The notes: generated from the sequence alone by a model not told the origin. A stretch of DNA of 64,000 nt from Ornithodoros turicata (GCF_037126465.1 NC_088210.1:22469511-22533510); one strand, 5' to 3'; counted from the stretch's first letter, positions 23,139 through 37,500 are shown. Program-made: numbers and translations.

Positions 23139-24183
23139 TATTACTCTCGAAAATAGATCTCTACCCGAGAAACTTCATCATGACGTTGGTAAACAGACTG
23201 AAACCGAAACAAATCGGAAGGGGAGGGTAAGTTCCACGAATGGGAACTTGTTCGCTGCCTCCTATTGAAAGGAAAGTAGGACCGAAGGTCGCGTCCCTTT
23301 CAGAGACCATCGTAATCAACTCAAGACCGTGGCTTTCGGGCGCGAACTTGTTCGCCTCTAGCTTTGAGCGTATAGTTCAATTCTACCAAATTGGTGGCGC
23401 TGTCAAACACTATGACGTCATTTGTTTACGAACAGGGAGAGGTCTATTGAGACAAGTAAAAAGAAGAAGAAAAAAAACACTGGTGCAGGAATTTGTCTAA
23501 ACAGCGTGACTCTCGATAGCGTTGTGAAACCGTGATTGTAATTTACCATATGATAAAGGAGTATAGGAGAAGGAGGTAATACAGAAGGAGAATTTGCGTC
23601 CATCACGGGACCGTATTTGCTTTCGCGGATAACGAACGCAGGTCGTCATCGTTGTATTATATCGTCAGCGCCGTATCGATTTTGATCGGGGTCTAATAAT
23701 ATGTGGACACCACGAATGGGCCGCAATCCTTTATAGCTGAAAAGCCACTATAGACGGTCCCGGAAGTTGCACGAGGCATAGGCAGACGAGGCACAGGCTA
23801 TTGCTATAACATGGATTTTATGTTCCAGTGCGCCGTAATAAATGCGACGCGTGGGCTGACCGCTTCAGCTGCCACGGGCGCAGGGAGCCCACGCGCTTAT
23901 AGCGGGCCCCGTTCTAGCGAACCTCTTGTTAGAGGCTTCGTCTCAGAGAGCCACGTTTTAAAGGGGTACTAAAATGCAAAAGCAACTTGCTCTCAAATGA
24001 AAGTCCGTGTTGCAATTAGTCTAGTGCAAGCAAAATTAGTTCGCTTAGAGCGCTAGCGTTTTGAGGAAAAACGTAATGAAAACAGAGCCGTCTTTTTGCG
24101 GCAACGAATGGTATCCCCAGGAGGCAAATAAGATTGGCGGCATCCAATGAGACAGCAGGAGAAGCGCGCGCATGCCTATCGTG
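23139..24183. other. Intergenic stretch, no recognised gene
   Basis: Only short frames without recognisable motifs are present. A T-rich inverse run (TTTTTTTTTCTTCTTC on the minus strand near 23470) and the line TTAAAGGGGTACTAAAATG near 23957 resemble repeat boundaries. No element could be delimited. Confidence 0.4.
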
Positions 24184-24434
24184 CACTCTTAAAAATGAAC
24201 TTCACCACATAGCACGCTCCTAGCCAACCATTATCTCGAATGATATCGTTATCTGCCCTGATTTGTTGAGAACGGGAGGCGTACGCCTTTTTTGTGACAC
24301 TTATATGCTGTTCATAATTGTCACAAAAAAGGCGTACGCCTCCCGTTTTCAACAAATCAGGGCAGACAACGATATCATTCGAGATAATGGTTGGCTAGGA
24401 GTGTGCTATGCGGTGAAGTTCATTTTTAAGAGTG
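24184..24434. mobile_element. Family A fold-back MITE, near-complete copy
   Basis: It starts CACTCTTAAAAATGAACTTC and ends in the reverse complement, GAAGTTCATTTTTAAGAGTG. Almost the entire 251 bases form two arms of about 120 bases around a short loop (ACTTATATGCTGTTCATAA). Each arm contains GGCGTACGCC, itself a 10-base palindrome, next to TTTTTTGTGACA. No coding capacity. This is the best reference copy of the family in the window. Confidence 0.85.
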
Positions 24435-24460
24435 CAGTTTGGTCGGAGTGGCGCACCCTG

Positions 24461-24787
24461 CACTCTTAGAAAAAAGGGTGGCGCAGTTACACCCTTCAGG
24501 AGGTTATAGTTGTCGAATATGTTCTGCCTAAAAGGTTGCAAAGTTCTACCTGTTACCTAAAAATGATAGGGTTACCGCTTGTGATTCGATGAGCGAGAGG
24601 GGCGTACGCCTTTTTGTAGCAATTTAGATATATGATAATTGCTTTTACCACCCTTTTACACCCTTTATCAGACGCTATGCAACCTTTGCACGCTATGCAA
24701 CCACCTTGCAACCTTTTAGGCGCAACATGTGCGACAACTATTACCTCCTAAAATGTGTAAATACTCCATCCTTTTTTTCTGAGAGTG
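24461..24787. mobile_element. CACTCTTAGAAAAAAGG element carrying a family B core
   Basis: It begins CACTCTTAGAAAAAAGG and ends CCTTTTTTTCTGAGAGTG, imperfect inverted termini. GTTATAGTTGTCG (24502) is mirrored by GACAACTATTACC (24731). The left-centre has GGGCGTACGCCTTTTTGTAGC and TAGATATATGATAATTGC, which are words of the family B MITE arm. The termini belong to a different family, so the element looks chimaeric or contains a B fragment. It lies directly after the family A copy at 24184-24434. Confidence 0.65.
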
Positions 24788-26394
24788 TAGATTCTTTTGA
24801 ACGAAGCTTGTCGGAAACATGATGATGATGATGATAGGAGAAAAAATGGAGATGTGAGCCCACTCACTGCGGGACAGTGAGTGGGCGGGGCACTGAGTAA
24901 CATAAAGAAAGCACGCGTTCTCTACGAAATATCGCTACCCTTCTACCAGTGATACTTCAATGAAATCTGAGATCAATAAAATACAAAAGCGTCCTTTATA
25001 CTGTTGTCGAACACTGACTGCTGGTTCTATCAATATGTTGAAACCAAGGCCTATTCTCTAAAACGTAGTTCGATAAAACGAGCCTTCTTTTCGCTGAAAC
25101 GTTATTCTCTTAGACCAGGCTCGCTAAACTGTATACAAGAGAACCACGGATTCCTTACGGTCGACCGCCGTGCATGGTAACCGCTGTTCATGATCCCAAG
25201 CTGTATCGAACCACGTTGGGCGTTGAACGAAATGATGTACGTGTTGAAAAGGCTTTGAAATACTGCTCAACAAAGGGAACAATCATTCTGCGTAAAATAG
25301 GTTTACAGTACACACGGGCATAACGTGAGTGACTGAGTGTAAATGGAAACAGAGGGGTGTCCACGTCGCTTAATGAACACACAGCTTCAACCTCGAACAG
25401 TTAGCCATAAAGGAGGAGAAGAAAGGGAAGGACGCAGGATGGCTGCAAAGTGTACAGTAAGGTCACACACTAAAAACACAGTCACAGCGTCCTGTTTTTT
25501 TTTTTTGTTTTTTTTTTCTATTGTTGTTTTTTTGTTTTTTCTACCTCACGCGTCGTGCATAATGATGTTATCGTCCTGAGGGAGGCTAGCGAGAGCTCAA
25601 CATGGCCTCACAATTTCAATTACAATTTCTCACTATCTATGCGAAGCGCGTTTGTGCTCGATGGAGAATGATTAGAGCAAGCCGGCCTCGATGAAGAGGT
25701 CCTTGGGTGACGCCTACATTCCGTACCCAATGGGAACCACTATACCTGTACATCAAACACCGACGGGGGTACCTTATACGGAGGGTCACGCCGAATGCAC
25801 AAACATTGTGACTGCGTTCCGCTACTTTCTTCCTTTCTTTCTTTTTCTTTGACGGTTACGGCCTTAACCGCTTACTTGAAGACGGTCAACCATGCGGCCT
25901 TTGCAACAAAACTGAGATGTAATGGCATTATGGCAACGGAGTTTCCACAAGACAGTTCACGGCGTTTGCTCGAAACTGCAAAAGCCTCGGCACCAAGCGC
26001 CATGAACAGGATAGCGTATATTTCATTTAAATGGAAATAAAATAGTTTTTTTCGAAAATGTCAACTTTTTTTCGCGTTCAACGCCTGGGGTTCTTCTGAT
26101 GCATTTGTGCAGTTCGCTTCTCAGTTTATCTCGTACGTTCAGTTCGCAGTGATGCCCTCGAACCACTGTACTCCGTGTACTGTGCATATGAAACTTTGCC
26201 ACTCAACAAAACATCCAAAGCGCTTCAAAGCAAATCTCGTTTGCTGTTGTGTTTTCCAAATTGACAAGTAAGAACAAAATGAAAAGTAAGAACCAAACGT
26301 TGTTCTGAGTACTTTTAGAGAGGACAAATGCGATTTCAGAAACCCATTCAACATTCACAAATATGTTTATCTGCTTCACCGTGTACGGCAAAAA
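24788..26394. other. Intergenic stretch, no recognised gene
   Basis: Contains a (GAT)n run near 24822, a short hairpin CCCACTCACTG/CAGTGAGTGGG near 24860-24885 and a T/TTTG-rich tract at 25494-25540. Open frames at 25343-25579 and 25795-26040 have no recognisable motif and biased composition. I do not call them genes. Confidence 0.4.
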
Positions 26395-26760
26395 GGTTGC
26401 ATTTACCCCAGTTATATGAGACATCGCCTTGGCCATGGTCATCGAACCTTTGTGCATCAGACAACGTGCGCGCTGACCTGCACCACCTGCTCATGGACCG
26501 CCCTGTCTACCAGCAGGAACGCGATATCTTGCAACACGGTATGCATCCAGTCGACTACCGCCCCCTTACAATATGCAAGGTGCTCGGCCCATGGTCCATA
26601 AGCGCTCATATGCACCGAGGTCTCCGTCACCTTTGGGATTTCCTGTCATCAACAGGCCTCTTCATCCTGCTTCGATCACCTGAATCCTCATCTCCATCGT
26701 CATCTTTCACTATCTACAAATGGCACTGGGGCAGCGCCCAAGCCTGCTGGCTGGCATCAG
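26395..26760 (+). pseudogene. Non-LTR retrotransposon 3' fragment, plus strand
   Basis: One frame reads RHRLGHGHRTFVHQ. Another, shifted, continues with ADLHHLLMDRPVYQQERDIL, then RPLTICKVLGPW and HRGLRHLWDFLSSTGL. This order (RxRLGHxxT, then HLLxxCPxYxxER, then ILGPW and a helix ending in LxxTGL) is the conserved tail of Jockey-like non-LTR elements in arthropods. At least one frameshift separates the two parts and no RT domain is present, so it is a dead 5'-truncated copy. The downstream TG-rich run near 26786 may be its tail region. Confidence 0.65.
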
Positions 26761-28561
26761 CCCCATCTCATCGTCGTCTCTTTATGCGTGTGTGTGTCTG
26801 TGTATGTGTAAGCGCCGTGGACATGATCGGCAAAACGCTTTCACGTATACCGTCTGGCAGCCTGCATTGGTTTAAGGCTGGACGTGTAGCGTCGCTCTAG
26901 GTAATTATAGCAGGGGAACGAGACATAATAGAAGGCTCACAGATATGCTTTTGAACGACGGATACATCAACAGATCCACATGATACACACTGAAAAGAAG
27001 AGCAAGATATTAAGGTATTATTAATGACCTCATAGCTGAACCTTCAGTCTGGATAACGAAGCTGATAGAGCCCGGTGCAGTTACAAGACAACATGTTAGA
27101 GAATTCCAACGGAAGATTTGTGTTAAAGAAAGAAGGAATGCCTAAAAACATCACGGCTGCAGCGACACGGCTTAATTTATTTTCTCTTTAGAGTGAGTTA
27201 TCGTAATTCTCAGGTGCTCAGGTTACACTAGAAATGCGTCTCTTTTCAGCAGCCGTTTCCTTATCTCCTTTCCTCCTGTTTCGGAAAAAAAAAAAAGCAA
27301 GACAGGGAGGTAGAAAAGGATCGAGCAATCGAAATCGGTAGCAGAAATACACTTTCCGCCACCAATCTAAAATAGAGCGGAACCGCTGTTTAAAATAAAT
27401 AAAAATTCGCGGAGGCCTTTTCATCATTCCTACAATATCTGCGTATCAGAATGCAATTCACCCTACAGCGTACGTGATTCGGCCTCAAACAGGCACAGCG
27501 AATATTAATGGAATTAAACTGGTTTTCTTTGTCAGGCGCCCATGATAACTTTTTCTCTTTTGTGACTTGAGCTACTGGGGGTGTTTGAACTGGTGATTGA
27601 GAGAATGGGGTTGTGATGGCTGGACTAAGTTACGCAGTGTAGACGCGGGTTCACGTCTCATGCCTCGAAGCGTCAGCTTCAAAGCTGTGGTTACACCGCT
27701 GCAGTAACGTTACATCTGCTCGCGGAGAAAGCCAAAAAGAGAGATAATGTGTGGTTGCTTCTTCTGTGGACAGCGCTGCGGTGCAGTCAAAGCACGCTTT
27801 ACAGGGGCAACCGCGTGGACACGTATAGTGTTTGCTTTCATCTATTATTTGCAGAGTGCATTCTGGATTCAAAGCAGCGCGTTCCCATAAAAATATATAG
27901 CGTTATAAATACGTGTCCTGTAAAATTCCACATAAACAGGATTTGGTCTGCTTGGACAAACGGGCCGCTAGAGTTCTTTAAACTATGTAGCTAATATTGT
28001 CTTGTCCAACACCATTGAAAGATGTACAAAGCTGTACCATTGGCACTGTAGTACATGACCGATAATATACCAGTTTAACGAATTTTCACTGTACATTGTA
28101 TTTGAAAATATTTTGTAAACCCATTTGAGGAGGCAGCAACACAGGAGTAGCCTGTCCTGATTGGTCGGGACTTTGATGATTTGCTTCTCTTCCATCTGCA
28201 GGAGCCCAACCTACTGTTATAACTTCTCCAAAATTATTTTCTGTAACTTACTAAGGAGAAACACGTAACGCAAAAAAAAGATAACTTTTTTTTTAGCTAA
28301 GTGGTCACTGTACCGCAGATTTCTTGCGCAGCGAGCCCGCAGCCGAACGCTTCCTGTGTGGGCACATATTTGGAATATACCGCGAACCGATACACTTCAG
28401 TTCACCGGGTGAATCAACCCGCGCGACGTAAAAGTGTCGTCTGCTAGCCCACGTTCCCGTTGCCCCGGGCAACGCGGAACGCGGTCCGTTGCGTTGTGGC
28501 TGGAGGGGCCACATACCGCGGGAATGCGCTTGGAATACGGCGCGCCGGGGAACACTGCGCC
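26761..28561. other. Upstream flank of CEP104, no recognised gene
   Basis: Nothing with coding character was recognised. The last about 250 bases (28310-28560) are GC- and CpG-rich compared with the surroundings and contain CCGCGGGAATGCG and CGGCGCGCCGGGG, as expected of a housekeeping promoter just before the CEP104 start codon. No TATA box could be placed with confidence. Confidence 0.4.
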
Positions 28562-31500
28562 ATGCCACGGAAAGTCAACTTCAGCGTGGTGCAAGTCTCC
28601 GGTGAGGATGACAACTTTCCAGCAGCGGAGTTAAATGTGCACGGCCCCACCGTCAAAGGATGGCTGTCGAAAAAGTGAGTGCCGTTCAGTCGGATCGAGT
28701 GTCGGGGATTGACGCAGTTCGCGTCCACTGCACTGTCACACGTGGTGATGCTTTGTTGTTGGACACACATCTGATGTCGACGCTGAATGGCGTGTTCTAG
28801 AAAAGAAAGTATTATGCACTCTTAGAAATGAACTTCACCGCATAGCACACTCCTAGCCAACCATCATTTCGAACGATGTCGTTATCTGCCCTGATTTGTT
28901 AAAAACGGGAGGCGCACGCCTTTTTGTGACAATTACGAACAACATAAGTGTAACAACGTAAGAGCAGATAACGATACCATTCGAGTTGATGGTTGGCTAG
29001 GAGCGTGCTATGCGGGGAAGTTCATTTCTAAGAGTGTGGGTCCGATATTGAAGTCTCAGAAGACCACCGGAGGACACGGAATATCGACATCTCTTTCTCT
29101 CTCCATCTTTTTATTTTTCCGAACTGATCAGTTAGCTTGAAAAAGCGCATGGAGAGAAAACTTTGTAACTTTGTAAAACATTTTTTTTCGTAACTGCCAG
29201 TAAACATAAGTAAATCCGACTCGCCAGCTTTTCTGTTGTTGATGGTGCACCGCTGTTGAAAAAAAAAAAGAAAAGAAAAAGAATAATTGCCCTTCGGTGA
29301 CAATCACCAACGCTATCATTGGAATCCGGGATTGAAAAATGGACAAACTGCAATCTTACTTTCGGGGACTGCACAAATATCGTGACTCCGTAAGACAGAA
29401 TATCTCCACGCGCTGCTCTGAAATTTCTACGCATTGCTCTGGCGACAGAATCGTTTAATTTATTTAACATTCTTCTATACCGTGTGGGATACGTGACGGG
29501 ATGGAATACTCTCTGACATGCTCTCTTTCTGTGAATGCAACCTCGACGGAACTGGTGCTGCCCCTTGCTAATCCGTCGTTTAATAAGTGCTGCATGGAAT
29601 ATCGCACAAGTAAAACGGGGCACTTTCTGGATTAGCTGAAATAGGGCAGTCCTCAGAATACTTTCCATCATGTTTCTGGACGAGATTCGATCAGAAAAAG
29701 AAAACTTCGAGTCGACATGCACTTTATCTTCTCTTGTATGAAACCGGTTGCAAATGCAGTAATTCTTTCAGTCGAACGCAAAAATATATGCAGAGTACGA
29801 AAAAAAAAATAAAAAAATAAAAATAACAGTGCTGGGCCCGCGGTCAAATTCATCTTATCAGCGCTTCGCTTTAACATCTATGAACAAAGTAGCGCTTTAT
29901 TCCTCTCTCTTGATACACCAGTACCACTCTTACAAGTGCACTTCACCACATAGCACGCTCCTACCCAACCATCAACCTCAGCGACATCGTTCTTTCCCCA
30001 GATCTGTTGAAAACGGGAGGTGTACGCCTTTTTTGTGACACTTATGACGTCACAAATTGTCACAAAAATGGCGTACGGCCCCTTTTTCACCAAATTAAGG
30101 GAGAGAACGTTGTCATTAGGGACGATGATTGATTGGCTAGGAGTGTGCAGAGCGTAGTTATCCTTTCATCAAATTACCTTTAGTGGTAAGGCAGGGCATT
30201 GCTTGTCGTGATTAATGTCTCATTCAGGCACTAACAACAGAACTTCACCGCATAGCACGTCGTCCGCCAACCGTTACCACGAATAATAGTGTTGCCGCTT
30301 CTGATTTGAAGAGCCATGGGGCGTACGCCTTTTTGTAGCAATTTGGATATATGATAATTGCTAGAAAAAAGTCTCTCTCTCTCTCTCTCCAAATCAATAG
30401 CGATAACCCTATCATTCGTGGCAGTGGGTGGCACACACCATGCTATGCGGTGCACACTCTTAAAAATAAACTTCACCCCATAGCACGTTCCCTAGCCAAC
30501 CATCAGCTCGAATGACATCGTTCTTTCCTCTGATTTTATGAAAACTGGAGGCGTACGCCATTTTTGTGACACTTCTCCAATTCCTAATTGTCACAAAAAT
30601 GGCGTACGCCCTCCGTTTCCAGCAAATCATTCCAGATAACGATATCATTAAAGATGATGGTTGGCTAGAACCGTACGCTATGCGTTGAAGTTCATTTTTA
30701 AGAGTGCAGAACACGCTTATAAAACACTTTACACTTTCTCTTGCCCTTTCACCCTCAATCCCTTTATTTTCCCTTCCCTCTACCACCTTCGCCTGTGGAT
30801 AACAATAACTGGGCCAGCATGTTTACCTAACGAATTCTATCTCCTGCGGTAGTAATGCGATTGTACGTTACTTTATGCACGATGTTACGCTATATGTTCG
30901 GTCTCGCAGCGAACGTTAAAATAGGTTAATTTGTTCACCTGGTCTTTATGAAACTATTAATTTAAATGGGCACTAAAGCCTAAAAATTATCCGCGCGGAT
31001 TGAAAGATTCGGTTACCGTGGCACCAACATAAACCGTGTATTCACGGTGTATTCTAGGTGGAAGGAAAAGCGAAAACACACCGCTCACGGAGCCGAGGTT
31101 TCGTCCCGTGTTATGTCGAGTATTCACACGGTTCCAGTATATCGGAAATGGCGTACTGCTCACTTAGCAGACGACACCGTCAGCGCCTTTTACGGTCGTC
31201 TGCCACGGAATATCTTGTGACTGCGTCGCAGGATATTCCACACGGTTAGCAGTGAACGTGATGATACGACGGTGAGCGCCCGCGATCGCGTAACAGCAGA
31301 AAGCTATGACGTTTTTCTTATCTTCCGCTGTAGCATTATGGGAACATTTTCTGTATTTTGTTTATGTAACGTTGGTTAACTTTGATTCACACACACACAA
31401 GTGGGATGATGATGTGGTTAACTTTGAACCGAGATCAACGGTCCCTTAACTTGAATTTAATGCTTAACTCTGCTGCATTGAAGGGAGTTACTGTCACTGA

Positions 31501-34500
31501 TACATTCCTCAAGTCACCAACTAACGTTCGTAAAAAAGAATGGAGCGTTAACTTCAAGTTTTGTCCACCCTTGATCGCGGTTCAAAGTTAACCAGCGTTG
31601 GTGAAACCGGGCCTTAGTGTCCCTTTAAAAGGAGACATCGGAAGGATTCGAAAAAAAATCGGTGAGCATCATACCGAATACGAACTACCCCCTCGATACC
31701 GAATACAACATTCACATTCATTTGGCGCGAGTAATTAATTCGTAAATGATGACAATAGCTAACCGAAACCGAAATGCTAACAGCAGAAAACAGAGCTCGA
31801 TGCTACGGCGGTTCGTCCGGAGGAGGATTCCGTGACGTCACCCAGCATTGTCGTCTGCTTCCAGGCCAGCATTCTTTCTCTCTTGGCGGATGCCGGATGA
31901 TGTCAGCAGTGTGTGGCTTTCAGCGTCCTTTCACTTCACACAGGCCGAAGCGCTCGCTTCGTAATAATTTGTTTGAGCCAAATCTGCGCAGTTTTTTACC
32001 GAAGATATTTCGTACACATGTTCCGGACATCCGAAAGATTACGGATATACAACAACCTTTGTGGTGATTTTGTTGCGGAGTCCCACTTTAACAGAAACGA
32101 AGTTGTCGGCTTCCCCAGCCTCATTAAAAATTTTCATGTTGCGTTGTCATCAGGTACGCGACTTACCCTCAGGAAATCATCATTCAGATGGAAGTCAAAT
32201 GCCGAATCTGCAGGATACAAATTCTCTCCCATCAGTACTGCATAGGTAAGACCTTCTTTCTCATCGTTTTCTTCCTTTCTGACTGTAAGAAACTTTCTCT
32301 CTCTTGTACAGCGACGACAGTTGACATTTACGTTGGAAACGTGCCCAAAGGATTGGAGGTAGCTCTGTACAATGCCAGATGGACTCATCTGGGGTGAGTA
32401 CAGCACGATCTTTGTGCAATGAGGAAAACGTTCAGCGTACATTAGGGCCCAACGACGCGATAATCAGACGTACAACCCGTTTGCCTCGAGTGTTGCCTTC
32501 TGTTACTCCCCCCCCCTCCCACACACACACACCTTTTCTTTCTTTCTCGTATATGCATTCACACAGCACACAGAGCATCTGAGATCTTTTGATCAAGAAG
32601 CACGCGTCTATTCCTTTTCATTTTCTTTTCTTTATTTTTTTTTTCTCTGCGCGCTTTTTGGCATACTAATATATAAAATTCGCGCAGCCTTTGCAATTTA
32701 TATACTCCTAAGCAAGCTAACAGGTTCCCGTACGTGAAGAGTATTACGTATTTATTAAAGCGGCCCGTCTTAGCTGTGCAAGCTTTGTAGGTCCGTCTGT
32801 GACACTTGTGGAGAGAGAAGATGGGAGGGAAGTGAGGGAGGAAAGGAGAAGGTACAACGACCCGACGGCCGAAGGTGGGGACCGCGTTTGGCAGGATCTC
32901 CAACGATTCGATGCAGTTTATTTATTTATTTATTTTTCCGCGGAAAGCGGGGGGGGGGGGGGATCTTGTCCATGGGGAGTGCGGAGGTGGCGCAAGAATA
33001 TTTATCCATATTTGCTCTCACATTTACGAGGCAAAATGGTGGCTTACATGATCAACTTCACGTGTTATGGCTAGTCTCGACTCAGTTTGCCTAGTCTGCG
33101 TTGCGCAGCGTTTTCCTTGCGTTGTATCATTCTGTTCTTTGTGTCTTTTTCTTCTGTATTTGATTTTGGTTTCAATTAAATGACACGTGATGCAGTTTCA
33201 AGTGACCAATTACCACAATAAAAAAAAGAAAGAAAAAAGGAGAAGAAGAAGTTAGAGAAATTGGTCGTAAGGGTGCTAAAGCTTTTTTTGTGCACAGCAG
33301 ATCAGAAATGGCAAGAGTGACATTGAAAATGGCCAGTGTATTGTTGTCAACCAACGGTCACATATGCCGCATGCCAACCATTGCCACGAATGATACGGTT
33401 ATCGCTCCTGATTCGAGGATCGAGAGAGGGGGGGGGGGGTTCGTCATATGGTAACTGGCACAAAAGGGCGTACGGCCCACTCTCTCTAAGAATCAAAAGC
33501 GATAGCACTATAGCGAGATAAACACAAGGACGGGAGGACGGCCTCACACGAGGAGCTGTGTGGTGTGCCGTCCTGCTGTCCTTGTGTTTTGCCCCTACAC
33601 TCTTAAACATGAACTTCATCGCATAGCACACTCCTAGCCAACCATGATCTCGAATGATATCGTTACCTGCTCTGATTTGTTGAAAACGGGAGGCGTACGC
33701 CTTTTTTGTGACACTTATGCTGTTCATAATTGTCACAGAAAAGGCGTACGCCTCCCGTTTTCAACGAATCAGGGCAGATAACGATATCATTCGAGATCAT
33801 GGTTGGCTAGGAGCGTGCTATGCGGTGAAGTTCATGTTTAAGAGTGTAGTTCCAAATCTAAATCATGTACCAACTGGCCCAATCTGCCATTTTAGACAAC
33901 CCTATCATTCGTGGCAATGGTTGGAGTACAGCGTTCTCCGCAGTGTAGTTCCGTTTTTCGAGGGCTGCAATGGTCTTCAAACAGCGCCTGCAATATTGTA
34001 GTAATATTAGCAGCCAGCACAAAAGGAAAAAATTGAAAAAGAAAAAGGCCTGCATCTTTGGGCATTGTGCAACGCGCGTATAAATCTGGTAGTTTTAAGG
34101 GGCCATCTCGGTCTATGTGGCGAAACTATTCTTGAAATTGATATAATTGAAATTGAAATAATTTTAATGCTTTGTGAAATAGTCTCTCTCTCTCTCTTTT
34201 TTTTTTCTTATGGTGGTGATGGTGAAAGGGCTTGCCGTTGTCGGCCTCACGTATGTGGGCAACGTCACGACTGACGCCCTGGGGGAATGTGCGTTCTGGG
34301 CCGACTTCTAAGGGAACTGTGCCGACATACGTGCTGGTTACACGATTTCGGCCTACCGCGAACAGGCGTTCGCGTGGCAGCGGCACTGCAGCATCGCTAA
34401 ATCATACCGCTGTGTCTCTTAAAAAAAGAAAAAGAGAGGAAAAGAAATATATGCGGAGTATTCATTTTGTCACGTGCTCCTGAATAGTAAAGAGCGAGAG

Positions 34501-37500
34501 AGAGAGAGAGAGACAAAAAAACTGAATTTTAATACAACGTTATAGTTGCGCGCTATATTCAAACTGCGCGAGTGCGAATTCGCGGAAGCGTCTCTTTCCA
34601 TCCCCTCTGTGCAGAGACACCGGCGATTAACGTAATGGCGTCGGCATCTGTACGTGATTTCCAGAGGAGCCGTTCACCTGCGTTGGAAACAAGAGTATAT
34701 GAAACGCGCTACAGAGAAAGAGAGAGAGGGGGAGCGAGAGAGAAAAAAAAATTAAAGCAGCGATAAACGGAAAGGAAAAAGGGAAAGGCGGAACGGGAAC
34801 GCACGTGCTCCGCGTCCCTAACGGGCTACGAAGGGGTGGGGGAGGGGAGGGGAGAGGACTTACCCTCTCGTCACTCGGGGCTGAGACCCCTGCTGGCCTG
34901 TTTCGCTGCAGAGCACGATTGAGGAAGTGCTATACACTGGACCGTCCAATATGTTTACGCTTATTACGTGAGAGAGAAGGAAAAAAAATGTGAGGAACCA
35001 AGACCGCGACGAAGAGGGGGATGCCAGATTGCGGAAAAAGGGAAAGGGGCTGGGAGAGGTGGAACAGGGTACGTTGACCTTTGTGTGAGCTCCACACACC
35101 GGCGTCCGTGATGCTGTGATTGGATGTGCAGTGATAGATAACGCGCGGTGCGTGCAATGTTCATCCGCACCTGCTTTTATTTTAATGTGGGTATAGTATA
35201 TTGGAGTAAAAAACCTCTCAGAAAGAGAGGGAAAAAAATTGCTTTTAACGAATCACTTGTGCGTAACGAACCGAGGTAGTACAGTCATAAAAGGTGACTT
35301 CACCACATAACACGTTGAAGGCCAGCCGTTGCACAGAACGCCCCCTAGCGAACCATAATCTCGAAAGACATCGTTCTTTCCTTTGATTTGCTAAAAACGG
35401 GGAGCGTACGCCATTTCTGTGGCGTTATGCAGTTCGTAATTACCACTGAAATGAAGTACCCCCCCCCCCCCCGGTTTTCATCAAATCAAGAAAGGGAACG
35501 TCGTCGTTCGTGATGCTGATTGGCTAGGAGCGTGCTGTGCGGTGAAGCTCAGCTTTTAGCATGTCGGCACAGTTCCCCTAGAAGTCGGCCCAGGACGCAC
35601 ATTTCCCCAGGGCGTCAGTCGTGACGTTGCCCACATACGTGAGGCCGACAACGGCAAGCCCTTTCAACATCATCACCACCACCACCACCATCAGCTTTTA
35701 GAGGTACCGGGGTTCGAATCCCGGTAGGATTCGACCCAGGCCCGGAGAAGTCGGCCCATGACGCAAATTCCCCAGGGCGTCAGTCGTGACGTTGCTCACC
35801 TCAGTGAGGCCCTTTCACCATCACAACCACCTTTCCATTCATCCTTTTTTCCATCCATCAGATTTTAGAGCGTTCAGGGTTACACGTACGACATATTTAA
35901 ACGGCGTTCTGCACAATGCACGGAGACGCACACGATTTCTTAAAAGTCCTACACTTTAAAAACTGAACCTCACCATATGGCACGCTCTGCGTCAACCATT
36001 GCCACGAGTGATAGGGTTATCGCTTCTGATTCGAGAAGAGAGGGAGGTGTACGCCTTTTTGTGTCAAATATTATGTACTTGACACAAAAAGGCGTAGCCC
36101 CCCCCCCTTCGAATCACAAAGGATAACCCTACACTCTTAAAAATGAGTTTCACAGCATAGCATGCTCCTAGCCAATCATCATCTCGAATGATATCGTTAT
36201 CTGCCCTGATTTGTTGAAAACGGGAGACATACGCCTTTTCTGTGACACTTATGCTGTTCATAATTGTCACAAAAAAGGAGTACGCCCCCTGTTTTCAGCG
36301 AATCAGATCAGATAACGATATCATTCGAGATAATGGTTGGCTAGGAGCGTGCTATGCGGTGAAGTTCATTTTTAAGAGTGTATCATTCGCGACAATGGTT
36401 CGCGCATGTCGTGCTATGCGGGGAAGTTCAGTTTTTAAAATCCTATATAGCCGCTTCCTGGCAGTTAGATGCGTTCGATCAATTGTCGCGGAGCGCGATC
36501 ATAACGAATGGGCGTTGGCAGCTATGAGATTGTCGTTGCTTTGTGCAGGGAAGTATCCTTGGCGGACAACCTCCACAGTGAGTACAAATCCCGCGAACTG
36601 AAGTCCGTACTGGTGGATGCGGTGGGAGACTTCGTGAAGCTTCTCATCCATGCGAATCACGTCAATAAATACAACGTCTACAACCAGGTATGCCAGTCAA
36701 CCTGTCACTCTTGTTGGCAGGCTTCACAAATAGATCGATCCGCAGCGGGGGCCGCATTATCGTTACCCGGGCTGTCTATCTGCAGATGATATTACTGTTT
36801 TCCTGCATGCCGTTGCGCATCTTTCTTTCATCTTATGCTGTTCATAATTGTCACAAAAAGGGCGTACGCCCCCCGTTTTCAACAAATCGGAGCAGATAAC
36901 GATATCATTCGGGATGATGGTTGGCCAGGAGCGTGCTCTGTGGTGAAATTCATTTTTAAGAGTGTAGCCAACCCATCATCCCGAGTGACATCTTTCTCTC
37001 CCCTGATTTGTTAAAAAAAAAGGTGGTGTATGCCTTTTTATGACACTTATGCGCAATTTTCTTCAATGAGGCGATTGTTCCGCATGATTAGTAGATTTGT
37101 GTGTGTGTGTGTGCACATTTAGGCACGAAAGTGAAAGAACAAGGGAAAGGACTTTTTCCATAAGAAAGGAAATGAAAAGCATAGTAGAGAAATCTCAGAA
37201 ATTCAGGATCCTGCACTATCTGAAACACTGATATATTCGATATTGCTGTACAAAAACGAAAGAAGAAAGCTGAAAAAAAAAAGAAAAAAAAAAGAAAAGA
37301 AAAAAGCAATGTGCCAATTTGGGAGTAATCGCAACTTCCATAGTCTCACCTAGACAGCAATACCTCCTTAATTTTAGTCCCCTGACTTTGAACTTTACTC
37401 CCCGGAACCGCGAGTGGTCCCCGAATGCAACATAAATATGCGCTCTCAGGCAGTTTGATGGAAACAACGCGATATTATCCTCTGTATAGATCCAATAATC

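Noticed and set aside
35711..35760. tRNA gene suggested by GGTTCGAATCC
   Set aside because: No cloverleaf could be folded around it: no matching acceptor stem, no A box at the right distance. It fits a SINE promoter remnant better.
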